Source: Glycine soja (lineage: Eukaryota > Streptophyta > Magnoliopsida > Fabales > Fabaceae). From it: a DNA stretch of 64,000 bases. The stretch is from positions 14,522,113 through 14,586,112 of the forward strand of contig NC_041002.1 in NCBI RefSeq assembly GCF_004193775.1, given 5' to 3'. Numbering within the stretch: the stretch's first letter is position 1; every line of letters begins with the position of its first letter. Shown piece after piece: positions 22,551-33,488 of this stretch. The notes beneath the pieces were generated by a model that worked only from the letters and a program-made list of their open reading frames with translations, ran no database searches and had not been told where the DNA came from. The translations under genes and the position numbers were made by a program.

Positions 22551-23690
22551 CGAACCAAGATAGATGTTTATGCTAGCACATTGTCTATGGAATTTGGTGA
22601 TATTGTTATTCATTTTAACATTCTTGATGCCATGAAACATCTGTCTGAGGATCATTCTGTTTTTCGTGTTGAGATACTTGATCAGATTGTTGATGATTAT
22701 ATGTTTGATTTTTATTCTCTTCATGGTAGGAAACATCCATTTTTATCTTATCTGCATACTTGTCATTCCTCATGCATTGAATCTGAATCTGAGTTTGAAT
22801 TTGATCCTGGATCTGATTTTTATGCTGAGAGTAAATTTGAATTTGAGTCTGGTTCTGATTTTCTGGGTGTTGTATCTCTTGATGTTAATTTTTTAGAGTC
22901 AGAATGCACTAACCATGTTGCAGGAAAGTGCATATACTTCTGACTTACTTTATGAGGTACAGGCTGAGGAACTCTCCTATTTTTCTCCTACCCTGGTTCC
23001 TCCCACTGTTCAGCCACCACCTACACCAGTGTTGAAGCTTTTACTAGTAAACCTCAAGTATGCTTACTTGGAGGACAAGAAAAAATTTCCAGTGATTATC
23101 TCTACGTCCCTTGCTGTTGAGCAAGAGGAGAAGTTGTTGCTAGTGCTCAAGAAGCACAAGAAAGCCATTGGATAGACTTTAGCAGACATTCCTGGTATTA
23201 GTCCATCTACCTGCATGCATAGGATACTTTTAGAGGATGGAGCTACGCTAGTGAGGCAGCGACAGAGGCGACTCAACCCCATCATTCTAGATGCGGTGAA
23301 AAAGGAGGTGACCAAGCTCTTGCAAGCTAGAATCATCTACCCCATTTCTAACAGCCAGTGGTGAGTCCAATCCAAGTGGTTCCTAAGAAGACAGGTCTCA
23401 CAGTGATCAAGAATGAGAGGGATGAGCTTATCCCCACAAGAGTGCAAATCAGCTGGCGAGTCTGCATTGATTATATGAGGTTGAACTAGGCAACCAGAAA
23501 AGATCATTTTCCCCTACCATTCATTGATCAAATGCTTGAGCGCTTGGCACGTAAGTCTCATTACTATTTTCTTGATGGTTTTTCTGGTTATTTACAAATT
23601 CATATTGCTCCTAAGGATCAAGAAAATACCATATTCACCTGTCCCTTTGGCACTTTTGCCTATAGGAGGATGCCCTTTGGCCTATGCAAC
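22551..23690 (+). pseudogene. Protease end, linker and RT fragment of element B
   Basis: Continuation of the pol interrupted at 12444. It has the acidic ESEFEF linker, a proline-rich segment, LKYAYLEDKKKFPVIIS, then RT from GISPSTCMHRILLEDGA through a TGA near 23362. It goes on to WRVCIDYMRLN, a TAG, HFPLPFIDQMLERLA, FLDGFSGYLQIHIAP and RRMPFGLC. The sequence then jumps to integrase C-terminal residues near 23690. The YxDD box, RNase H and most of the integrase are therefore deleted. Several stops confirm decay. Confidence 0.82.
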
Positions 23691-23956
23691 TAAGTGAGCT
23701 AGATGAGATCCGTTTAGAAGCCTATGAGAATTCCAAATTCTACAAGGAGGAGACCAAGAAGTTCCATGACAGCTTGATAGCTAAGAAGGACTTCGTGGTT
23801 GGACAGAAAGTTTTATTGTATAACTCTAGGCTCGAACTCATGAGTGGTAAGTTGAGGTCAAATTGGATTGGTCCTTTTGTGGTGACTAATGTTTTTCCTT
23901 ATGGTACAGTTGAGATCAAAAGCGAATCCACAGATAAGAGCTTCAAGGTCAATTGA
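23684..23956 (+). pseudogene. Integrase C-terminal fragment of element B
   Basis: About 90 residues with [44 protein letters not shown] and [12 protein letters not shown]. This is the C-terminal DNA-binding region of a gypsy-type integrase. It begins at the deletion junction and ends at TGA before HWMKPFL. Confidence 0.8.
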
Positions 23957-25503
23957 CACTGGATGAAACCATTCCTCACAAATCCCTCCTTGGTGGATGT
24001 AGTGGTGGAGGAGACCTCCTTACTTCACCCTACTTCTCTTCCGCCATGACTTAGGGAGTTTTCTTTTTCTGTCTCCTTCTTTACTTTTATTGCACTTGTC
24101 CAATTTTATTGATTGTTTTGATTGCTCTTGATCTTATGATTGTGCTACATTGAGGACAATGTGGTATTTAAGTGTTGGGGGGGGGGGGAGATTGTTCTTT
24201 GTTTAGGGTTTTCTAGGTTAATTTTGTTATTTTGGTTTTATGTTTTGTGTACAACATTGCATGTTTATCTTTGAATTCTAGGTTATGTACAGGTAATGGG
24301 TAATTGTTTTTGAAATAGGAGTTTCTTGGCATTTTGTGAATTGAAATCCTTATTTTTCTCTACATGTCAAGTTAGTTTTGAAAGGTTGAATTGATAGTGA
24401 TAGATTTACCCTTGGTGAGTTTTTGAGCCATCATCATCTATTTTATTCAGTGTGTTTTGCCCCATTGATTGCTTGCACAATAGCCTTGGCTTGACTCTTG
24501 TTGATACTTCTTGCTTCACATGCATGTTGGGAGATGATTTAGGCATTTTGTTCTTATAAGCCTCTAGCCAAATGAGCCTACCTTGAATTAATTCCTTTGA
24601 TAGCCACTTTGAGCCTATGTTCTCCTTTCTTTGTTTTGAAGCTCATTACAAGCCTTAAGTGAAAAACCATGATCTCATCCTACCCTTAAGGAATTTTGGA
24701 GCTTTGGAATTGTTTTAGGAATAAGTGTGGGGGGGTATGTTTCATTGGATGATATGTATTTTTTGGCCATGCTTGATGTATATACATATATTGCCTAATT
24801 GTTGCTTTATTGTTCAAATATTCAAAATGCTTTCAAATGCTAATGTTTAAAAAAAACAGAAAAAGAATGAAGTTGAATAAATGAGGTCTTGTTTTGAGGA
24901 CTTGGACTAGTTTAAGGACTTGGTTGATTGTGTTGATATTGGGGGTTTTGGGTTTACTTTTTATGCTTAATTTTTAATTTTGGTTTTGGGTTTACTACTT
25001 TTTCTTAATTTTCACTTATTCCTCATTGCTCCTCTATTCCTTTGGGTTTTAGCTACTTATCCCATACTTTCCTCTACCTTGTCCTTGGCCCCATTACAAC
25101 CTTAAAAGACTTTTTGATCCTCATGTGCATGTGTTTGTGGTGTTTGGTTGTCAATTTTAGAGTCTTGCCAAGTCTATGTGGTGTTTGTTTTTCATAGGTG
25201 CTTTGAGAGTAAACAGTAGCCTAGACACTTGAGAGATAGGGTGCATATCTTGTGAGGCTTTATCACTTTTCATTCAATTCTTGAGCTGATTGACTACCTT
25301 GCCATGTTTGAGGTGCTTGGATGATTTTCATGACTGTCTTAATTCTTTAACTCTTTACGTGTTGGATGTTGCCCATTCCTTTCAGTCCTTGAGATTCATT
25401 GAGAAATATGTAAATGTTTTTGTGTTTGTTTGTCTCTGGATTTGTTCCTTGCTCTGCTTTTTGATTTTGCCCAGGAGTGCAAAAGGCTAAGTGTGGGGGA
25501 ATT
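23957..25503 (+). other. 3' non-coding region and PPT of element B
   Basis: A long untranslated region between integrase and 3' LTR, typical of Athila-type elements. No env-like frame is preserved. A 12-13 G run lies at about 24177-24189. The sequence AAGTGTGGGGGAATT just before 25504 serves as the polypurine tract. The same region occurs in reverse at 43340-44900. Confidence 0.72.
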
Positions 25504-26693
25504 TGATGTGTCATTATTTTCTCCTATTTCTTACCCCGTTCTGTCACCATTTTAATTACTTATTAGCCTTAATTGTCAAATTTATTATGCAGTTTTATCA
25601 TTTGAGCCTACTTGACTAATTCTGTGTTTTAATTTAATTTTAGGAGAATTACAAGCAATTGGGTTTGGATCCGGAATTGGACTGAATCGGCGTGGACTTG
25701 AAGAGAGCAGACAATTTTATTTGTCGTCCAGTTTTATTTTATTTCATTTTTGGACTGCATTTTTCTAATTGGGCCACCTGACCTAGTGACCTTTAGTGAG
25801 CCCAGCTGCTAGGGTTTTAAGGGTGGCTGGTCACACTGTTCACGGAGGCAGAGAGATTTTGTAGGGTTTCATTTTCAGTTTTTAGGGTTACTGTTCACGC
25901 ATGGTATTGTTCACGTAGCAAATTCCAGTTTCGTTTTCTGCTTTTAATTCCAGTTTTGTTTTCATTTCTGTCTTCTAATTCAGTTCGTTTTCTGCCTTTG
26001 ATTTCCTATTTGTTTCTGCATTTTGTTTCCAATTGCGATTTCATTTTTGATTTCTGTTTGTAGATTCATTTTCGTTTTTGTGTTGCAATTAGTTCCAGTT
26101 TTGTATTTCGTTTCTATTGTTAATGGAAGGCTGAATCTCTAGTGTTGTTTTCTCTTGAGATTTAAGCATAGCTCTCTTTGAGGTTTTGTTATTAACATTA
26201 AATTCTGATCAGTTTTTCCCCTTCACCAATTATTCTATGTTTGTTGTTGATATTAATCCATGCATGCTTAATGTTTGATTAATTGTCTCTGTGCTTAATT
26301 AACGTTCATGCTTAATGGACATGTGAGAGGAATTAATTGGTGTATGTGTTGCTTAATCACATAATGACAACCTTGTGTTAATTTTCGCTTAGTAAATTAA
26401 TTTCGGGTTGGATTAAGTGGTTGAACTGATTAGGGATAAATTCTCGTAACCTAGGATAAGAGACTTGCTTTTGAATCAAGGGGAAACAACATGTTTTAGT
26501 TCTGTTAGTTTTTAATTCTAGTTTGCTTGCTGTTTAACTTACAAAAACAAACACCCCCCCCCCCCAATTCGTACTATTTTATTATTACATGTTATGAACA
26601 TTTGTTTGATCATTGCTCACTGAGAGACGACCTAGGATCACTTCCTAGATACTGCATTTTAATGTTTATTTGATTCGGGTATGACCCCGATCA
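25504..26693 (+). repeat. 3' LTR of element B (1190 bp)
   Basis: It runs from TGATGTGTC to CCCCGATCA and is uninterrupted. It is co-linear with the split 5' LTR. A poly-C tract lies near 26553-26565. It is followed by the TSD copy ATAAT (26694-26698). Confidence 0.9.
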
Positions 26694-27007
26694 ATAATTT
26701 CCACATGTTTGTGTTATATGTGTGATGATAGTGGATCATGCTTTAATCGTTAAGTTGTATCTTGTTTTATTATGTTTGTTTTAGGAAAGCTTACACTTGA
26801 ATTGTTGCATGTGTGGTTCTTGTCTGTGACGATCTCGTATATGACGCACATGGGGAGCAAATGAATAGGAGGTGGTCTCATGTCTTTAAAGGCTTCATGG
26901 ATATGCGTATTTGGATGTGGAGACACATTATTCGTTTGTTTTCTCTTTAAAGTAGTTATGTACAATGTTGACCGACATAGAACTTATGTAATATTTCCTT
27001 ATAGTGT

Positions 27008-27011
<4 letters not shown>

Positions 27012-27038
<27 letters not shown>
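27012..27038. repeat. (TA)n microsatellite
   Basis: About 13 uninterrupted TA units. Confidence 0.95.
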
Positions 27039-27803
27039 TCACTCCTTTACTTATTATTATTTTAAAAATATATAAAGTCAACAAATATGATTATATTATA
27101 ATTCTTCTTACACTTAACAAATCATGTTTGTTTTTCTTACATGAGGATATTGGTTTTATTCAAATAATTAAAGAAGAATATGATATATCTTTAGAAATAT
27201 TAATGCCCACTTGATGAGAGACTTTATCTAACCCGTACATAAAACTATATATTTTTTTAATTCTATTTTTCCTATTTTTTGTTTATATAGTTTGTTAATT
27301 TTCTCTTGACATCCAAATAAATCATTGACATTGTGAAAAAGCAAATTTGATGAAGAGATGATTTGGAAAAATAAGTAAAATTTGAGATAATGTTGTACTT
27401 AGAGGTTTTTGAAATGGGAAGCTAAAAAAAATTATGTTGTAATGTCTTATTAATTTTTACAAATATATTTATTAAATAATATTATTCTTAAGTTTTAAAT
27501 TTATTTTTTCAAAATAGAAAAATATCACTTCTCACACATTATTTGTTTGCATCACATGAGAACATGCACTTGTGAACATAAAAATGAAGATAGTATCCGG
27601 TAACAAATAAAATAAGACAAGACTTAATTAGATCAATGTAACAAGGTATTACATTTAAGGATTTCAATATATATTTCTCACAAATTATTTTTTTATAACA
27701 ATAAAAAAATATTAAAATATATTTTTAATCCTCAATAAATATTAAAATTTTAGTAAAAAAAAATTAAGAAAAATGTCTGATGAATGTAACACAGTGTTAC
27801 ATC

Positions 27804-28520
27804 AAAATCTAAATTAAAATCAAATTCTAACGGTAAAAAATCGTTAGAAATTACTAATTGAAAACTGCACCTTTTTCGAACCGTGTCTTTGGAGAGGGAC
27901 ACAAAATAATACTTCTTGAACTGTAGGGACTTTAAAAAATAATTTTTAATTTAGGAGATTAAAAATAAAATTGACTCAAATTTAAAAGATTAAAATAATA
28001 TTTAAATTATATTAAATTAATTTTCTAATTGACGAAATGGAATATGCTACCTGACATTTCAGTAGCCGCCAACGGAGTAAGCGGGACAACCAATGCAACA
28101 AACAAGTTTACGAGGATCCGAACGGTGCTCACAGGCACGGTCACATGATTTTTTTTTTAACCCTTCTTTATATATTAAATTGTTACTATTTAATTGTCAA
28201 TAAAAAATATTATACTTAGTAAGAAGAAAATGCTAATCTCTACAAATAAATATCGTAAAAATTAATTACGAAATAAGTAATTAAATAATATTTTTATTTT
28301 AAACAAATATAAATACTTGGAAGTTTTCACCGAACTGAAAACAACCAAGAGTTTGAAATTGAATAATTGAAGTATGAGGCTTTGACTATATGGGGGAGAT
28401 TCTCGCCTCCAAAAACGAACGAGACTTCCCAGTCTACCACTTCCACCTGGTTGGTGTAGTGACTCACTCAATTTTGTTAAAGATGGTAATAATATCTTGA
28501 GTTTAAATATCTTCAGTATG
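27804..28520 (+). repeat. Duplicated UGT flank, copy 1
   Basis: This is a direct repeat of 31341-32576. The shared features include the small hairpin CTAACG...CGTTAG, TCGAACCGTGTCTTTGGAGA, GCCGCCAACGGAGTAAGCGGG and, further on, ACCGAACTGAAAAC and GGTTGGTGTAG. Copy 1 is continuous at about 28318, where copy 2 carries ~555 extra bp. It lies roughly 0.7 kb upstream of the UGT start codon. Confidence 0.85.
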
Positions 28521-29187
28521 ATTTTTAAGTAAAAATCAGTAATCAACTATATCAATAAATACTTTGTACGTGAAAAGGAAGAAAGTAAAATAATTCTTTG
28601 ACACAGCCATCGGGTGTTTATGCCAGATGAGAGATAAAAAGAAGATACATAATTAATTAATTTGATCAATAATATAAAAAAAGAGAGAGATATAAAGGTA
28701 CAGAGATTAAAGATATGAGATGTTTATAATTTGTAAAAGTATCATCTGTGTAACATTGCACAGAGAAAAAATATTTAAACATGGAAGTATTTTTAGACAC
28801 TTACATAGAGAAAATATAAATGATAGATTATTTGATGTAATAGAAAGAAAGATATGTAAAAAAAATTAAAAGATAATAATAAGATAGTTAAAATGAGAAG
28901 AAATCAATTTATTCTAAAATTAATTTTTTACAGTTATTTTCATCTTTATCATTCATTAAAATATAATGATTATAATAATTATTAGATTTTAAAAAAATAA
29001 TAAAAATAATGGAAACTAATTCTTTTAATATTATTCTTAAAATAAGTTGATTTCTTCATATTTAAAATAAAGAAATATTCATCTATTATTATCCTTCTCA
29101 AAACATAATAATTCTTATCCAAACACTTGCACTTTCCAACCACAACAACCAATGTTGTCTCATCTTGGCTTGCAATTAGTTTGCAAG

Positions 29188-29196
29188 TATAAAATA
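29188..29196 (+). promoter_or_regulatory. TATA box of the UGT gene
   Basis: TATAAAATA lies 41 bp upstream of the start codon at 29238. It is followed by a C/T-rich stretch (CACACCTTCCTTCGTCCCC) that fits a plant transcription start region. This implies a 5' UTR of only about 15-20 nt. Confidence 0.55.
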
Positions 29197-29237
29197 ATCA
29201 TTGTCATCACATCACACCTTCCTTCGTCCCCAATTCA

Positions 29238-30632
29238 ATGGAGAAACCTCACGTAGCAGTGGTTCCAAGTCCTGGCTTCACCCATCTGGTTCCAATTCTT
29301 GAGTTCTCCAAACGCCTTCTTCATCTCCACCCAGAGTTTCACATCACTTGTTTCATTCCCTCAGTTGGGTCATCCCCGACTTCCTCCAAAGCATACGTTC
29401 AAACCCTTCCACCAACCATAACTTCCATTTTCCTTCCCCCAATCACCCTTGACCATGTGTCAGATCCCTCAGTCCTTGCACTCCAAATTGAACTCTCAGT
29501 GAATCTCTCTCTACCCTACATAAGGGAAGAATTGAAGTCTTTATGTTCAAGAGCCAAGGTTGTAGCTTTGGTTGTGGATGTTTTTGCTAATGGAGCATTG
29601 AACTTTGCCAAGGAACTCAACCTCCTGTCTTACATATACCTCCCTCAATCCGCTATGTTACTCTCTTTGTACTTCTACTCAACAAAACTTGATGAGATAC
29701 TTTCTTCTGAGTCTAGGGAGCTACAAAAACCTATAGATATTCCTGGTTGTGTACCTATTCACAACAAAGATCTCCCTCTCCCTTTTCATGATCTATCTGG
29801 CCTAGGTTACAAGGGGTTTCTTGAACGGTCCAAGAGATTTCATGTTCCTGATGGTGTCTTCATGAACACCTTCCTTGAATTGGAGTCAGGGGCTATAAGA
29901 GCTTTGGAGGAACATGTCAAAGGGAAGCCAAAGCTTTACCCTGTTGGACCCATCATTCAGATGGAGTCAATTGGTCATGAAAATGGGGTAGAGTGTTTAA
30001 CATGGTTGGATAAGCAAGAACCAAATTCTGTGTTGTATGTGTCATTTGGAAGTGGTGGCACACTTTCTCAAGAGCAATTCAATGAACTAGCCTTTGGGTT
30101 GGAACTGAGTGGTAAAAAATTTCTTTGGGTTGTGAGGGCCCCTAGCGGTGTGGTAAGTGCTGGTTACCTTTGTGCTGAAACTAAGGACCCTCTAGAGTTT
30201 TTGCCACATGGGTTTTTGGAGAGAACAAAGAAACAAGGTTTGGTTGTTCCTTCTTGGGCACCACAGATTCAAGTGCTGGGTCATAGTGCAACTGGGGGGT
30301 TCCTATCTCACTGTGGTTGGAACTCAGTGCTTGAAAGTGTTGTGCAGGGTGTGCCAGTGATCACATGGCCCCTCTTTGCTGAGCAGAGCTTGAATGCAGC
30401 TATGATAGCTGATGATTTAAAAGTGGCACTGAGGCCAAAAGTTAATGAAAGTGGATTGGTTGAAAGAGAAGAAATTGCTAAGGTTGTTAGAGGCTTGATG
30501 GGAGACAAGGAAAGCTTGGAAATTAGGAAAAGAATGGGACTATTGAAGATTGCTGCTGCTAATGCCATAAAAGAAGATGGATCATCCACAAAGACTCTGT
30601 CAGAGATGGCTACAAGTTTAAGAGGGTTTTAG
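29238..30632 (+). CDS. UDP-glycosyltransferase, UGT72-like (hydroquinone glucosyltransferase type)
   Basis: The product would be a soluble cytosolic family 1 glycosyltransferase that moves glucose from UDP-glucose to a small phenolic acceptor. It has 464 residues, close to the usual 470-480, in a single exon as in many UGTs. Visible parts: N-terminal PSPGFTHLVP with the catalytic His (His16); a GT-B fold; GPIIQ and SVLYVSFGSGGTLS in the middle; and a complete 44-residue PSPG donor box from Trp340 (WAPQIQVLGHSATGGFLSHC) to Gln383, with HCGWNS at 358-363. The final Gln favours UDP-glucose. The oddity is residue 119 in VVDVFANGALNF: this is Gly, where relatives carry the Asp that pairs with His16. 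There is no signal peptide or membrane segment. The start is the only Met near the N-terminal motif. The acceptor cannot be told from sequence. Confidence 0.93.
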   Translation: MEKPHVAVVPSPGFTHLVPILEFSKRLLHLHPEFHITCFIPSVGSSPTSSKAYVQTLPPTITSIFLPPITLDHVSDPSVLALQIELSVNLSLPYIREELKSLCSRAKVVALVVDVFANGALNFAKELNLLSYIYLPQSAMLLSLYFYSTKLDEILSSESRELQKPIDIPGCVPIHNKDLPLPFHDLSGLGYKGFLERSKRFHVPDGVFMNTFLELESGAIRALEEHVKGKPKLYPVGPIIQMESIGHENGVECLTWLDKQEPNSVLYVSFGSGGTLSQEQFNELAFGLELSGKKFLWVVRAPSGVVSAGYLCAETKDPLEFLPHGFLERTKKQGLVVPSWAPQIQVLGHSATGGFLSHCGWNSVLESVVQGVPVITWPLFAEQSLNAAMIADDLKVALRPKVNESGLVEREEIAKVVRGLMGDKESLEIRKRMGLLKIAAANAIKEDGSSTKTLSEMATSLRGF

Positions 30633-30694
30633 CATATCATAAAGTCATACAAGTTTGAGGTACTTATGAACATTCTTCTTGTATTAGTCATTTG

Positions 30695-30700
30695 AATAAA
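30695..30700 (+). terminator. Polyadenylation signal of the UGT gene
   Basis: AATAAA, 63 bp after the stop codon, preceded by a TTGTATTAG element that could serve as the far-upstream signal. Confidence 0.55.
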
Positions 30701-33108
30701 TTTCTAGCAACCATGAAATGCTTCTGATTCTGTTGTATCTGTTAATCGAGATTGGGATATCACTAGTTTTAGTGAAATTTAATTAAAGCAATGCTTATAT
30801 TGCTACAGGCTATCAAAAGATATTGCTGCGAAAGTCAAATCGAGCATGAGCATAACCCTTTCAAGCGAATGCTTCGATTCTTGCTGGAAAAGAAATGCTT
30901 TCTTTCTAATTTTTAAACTTAATCCGTTTTTCTTACTTCATATACGATCATATCATACAAAGAAAATATTGATGGAGAACTTAGTCACATGCTATAAATA
31001 AAAATCATCTATAGGTTTCTATAGATACATACATATTCAACCATAATTACTATCAAATAATCTATAACTATATATAAAAGGAAATAGGATATTCTAGTGT
31101 ATACATTTTTATATCTATTTTATTCTTATAACTAAATTCATAAATTATTATTTTATTCTTATAACTATTTTCATAAATCATTCACTAACTTCTATTATTT
31201 TTTTATTTAAAAAAAAGAAAAAAAATAGTTAGGCTCGGAGAGCCTGTTTTCCCCTAATGTAAATAAAAACAAATAAAAGATAGAAAGAGAAATATATAGG
31301 AATAAAATTAAGAAAAAACTCTGATCAAAATCGCACATTTAAAATCTAAATTAAAATCAAATTCTAACGGTAAAAAATCGTTAGAAATTACTAATTCAAA
31401 ACTACACCTTGTTCGAACCGTGTCTTTGGAGAGGGACTAAAAATAATACTTCTTGAATTGTAGGGACTTTAAAAAATATTTTTTAATTTAGGAGATTAAA
31501 AATAAAATTGACTCAAATTTAAATGATTAAAATAATATTTAAATTATATTAAATTCATTTTCTAATTGACGAAATGGAATATGCTATCCAGCATTTCAGT
31601 TGCCGCCAGCGGAGTAAGCGGGACAACCAAAACCATTGCAACATACAAGTTTACGAGAGCCCGTAAGTCCCGGTGCTCATGGACACGGCCACAGTCAAAT
31701 GATCTTTTTTTTTTTTTAGCCTTCTTTATATCGTACATTGTTACTATTTAATTGTCTATAAAAATATTATACTTAGTAAAAAGAAAATACTAAACTCTAC
31801 AAATAAATATCGTAAAAATTAATTACGAAATAAGTAACTATAATAATATTTTTATTTTGAACAAATATAAATACTTTTATTCTTAATTCAATAAATAGTT
31901 TCTTTTTGCTAAAAAACACTAGCAAACATCAAACGTGTAAAGACAAATTTCATCACATTTTTAATCTGTTCTATTATTAAGTGCCAGATAATAAATAATT
32001 AAATACGAATGGTCTATTGATAATATAATTACTATGTATTTACAGTTTATACTAGCCAAAATTCATTAATTGATAAATTCTTACTTAATAAAATAGTATA
32101 TCCACTCACCATGTAAATAATGTTTATACAGTTATTCAATTAAAAATCATCATATACTATAAGTTTACTCACTTTTAACAAAATTATTTTCGTAACTATT
32201 ATGATTTTTTATTGGTTAACAAACTAATTTGAATGTAACCTCACGTTAAAATTTTATACAACTTTATTATATAAAAAAAGTTTTATTTGTTTTCTTCTCT
32301 ACATATATTCATATATTTTATAATAGAGTAATACATAAATATAAAAAAATATTAAAAAATCATATAAAAATTGTTACCATAAAACAATCTATTTTTGTAC
32401 CGTCGGTTAAATTATAAAAAAAATAATGTATTGGAGGTTTCCACCGAACTGAAAACGAACGAGACTTCCCAGTCTTTGATGTCTGCGCCCAAAGCTACCA
32501 CTTCCACGAGGTTGGTGTAGCGACTCAATCAATTTTTTTTTTAAAGTAAGATGGTAATATCTTGAGTTTAAATATTAAAACAAGTAATTGAGAAGAAGAA
32601 GATATTAATGATGTTCCGACATACTATTCGAGTTTGAGTGAGTTTGGGAAAGCATATAAACTTTTCTTTACTGATTCAAATTTTCTTATTTCTGAGGGTA
32701 CTTTAAGCTTTCAAAAAATACTTTGACCCAAGTATTATGTTATAAAAAAAGAAAAAGAAATAATTTTGATGCATCAATGAATTATCTCACAAAAAGTTCA
32801 CATTCTTTTTTAGCACCAATCATCATTTAATGAAGTCGCCTCAAGAGAACATTATAAATCTAACCAATTTTATCAATGTGACAGGCAACATATGTTTGAA
32901 AAAACGTTTGCTAAGGAACAAATCACACTCCGAGATGCCGGGTCAAACACATTATACAACTACTATTATTTATTCTTGTACCTTAAATCTGACCATATAA
33001 CGTCTAAATCCTCCAATAAGAGAGTCCATACAATTCAACAAATATTTAATCTTGCTCTACGTAAATGTTTTTTGAGCAAGTCAAACAATTTACATTAACT
33101 AACTCTGT
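30701..33108. other. AT-rich region downstream of the UGT gene
   Basis: No coding sequence is supported. It contains duplicated flank copy 2 (31341-32576). Between 32577 and 33108 only short unconserved frames occur. Confidence 0.6.
31341..32576 (+). repeat. Duplicated UGT flank, copy 2 (with ~555 bp insertion)
   Basis: Direct repeat of 27804-28520, offset about 3.54 kb. The first block ends near 31876 and resumes near 32432. The ~555 bp between are absent from copy 1 and are AT-rich without recognised termini. Confidence 0.85.
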
Positions 33109-33488
33109 CCCACAAATTTCTCCATCTGAATGCCAAATTGGGAAAGCGCCCATGTGAAGGACCCATCTTCTTTCAACGCGACAAAAGCAGCATCTTTGAG
33201 CTTTTCATTTCTCCCACGAATTTCATTTCTTTCTTCACCAACCATTAGCAATTTCCTTCCTCACCACTGAGCCATTCTCATTAAATTTGGGCCTTAACGC
33301 CACTTTGAGGCCCTCGCTTAACCAAACGACATTCAAACCTTGTTCAAGAAACAATGGCCCAGCTACCATTTCACTCCCAACACAATGCTATCAAGTACCG
33401 AGTTCCAACCACAATGAATTAAAAACCCAGCAATTGAACTGTGACCAAGAATTTTGGGTTTGTGGTGCCTAAGAAGTAACAACAAAAT
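33109..33488 (-). pseudogene. UDP-glycosyltransferase pseudogene, C-terminal third
   Basis: The minus strand aligns with residues from about 334 of the UGT at 29238 to near its C-terminus, with clear amino-acid identity. Visible pieces are ILGHSSIAGFLIHCGWNSVL (the core of the PSPG box), EQGLNVVW, LKVALRPKFNENGSVV and ALKEDGS. Lesions: the first Trp codon of the PSPG box is TAG (33468-33470), a frameshift follows within the next ~10 codons, a TAG follows GVKW, and there are further frameshifts downstream. The upstream part is cut at 33488, exactly where element E begins, so the rest was displaced or lost. It lies tail-to-tail with the intact gene, about 2.5 kb away. It cannot make protein. 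Confidence 0.85.

Larger units (their letters stand above)
3808..26693 (+). mobile_element. Athila-type Ty3/gypsy element B (host of the nest), TSD ATAAT
   Basis: A complete but heavily interrupted LTR element. Its LTRs start TGATGTGTC and end in CGATCA, and it is flanked by ATAAT at 3803-3807 and 26694-26698. The PBS after the 5' LTR (9521-9538) is the tRNA-Asp type used by Athila elements. The order is gag (10240), protease (11903), RT fragment, integrase C-terminus (to 23956), a long 3' non-coding region, then the 3' LTR. Removing the two inserted elements leaves about 8.2 kb, short because RT to integrase is deleted near 23690. Stops and frameshifts in all coding parts make it dead. The closest families I recognise are soybean Calypso/Diaspora. 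Confidence 0.9.
26694..29187. other. AT-rich intergenic region upstream of the UGT gene
   Basis: No supported coding sequence. It holds a (TA)n run, the duplicated block 27804-28520, and the presumed UGT promoter. A short open stretch near 26770-27000 follows an acceptor-like T-rich tract with TTTTAG, but no partner exon or homology could be recognised. Confidence 0.6.

Noticed and set aside
23957..25503. Env-like gene in the 3' region of element B
   Set aside because: Some Athila-type elements have an env-like frame here, but no extended reading frame or membrane segment pattern shared with F2 was found.
26770..27065. Possible 3' exon of a host gene after an acceptor-like TTTTAG
   Set aside because: Only a short open stretch, no recognisable domain, no donor or upstream exon, and the frame ends in a (TA)n repeat.
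33287..33472. 61-residue plus-strand frame
   Set aside because: It is the antisense shadow of the UGT pseudogene on the minus strand.
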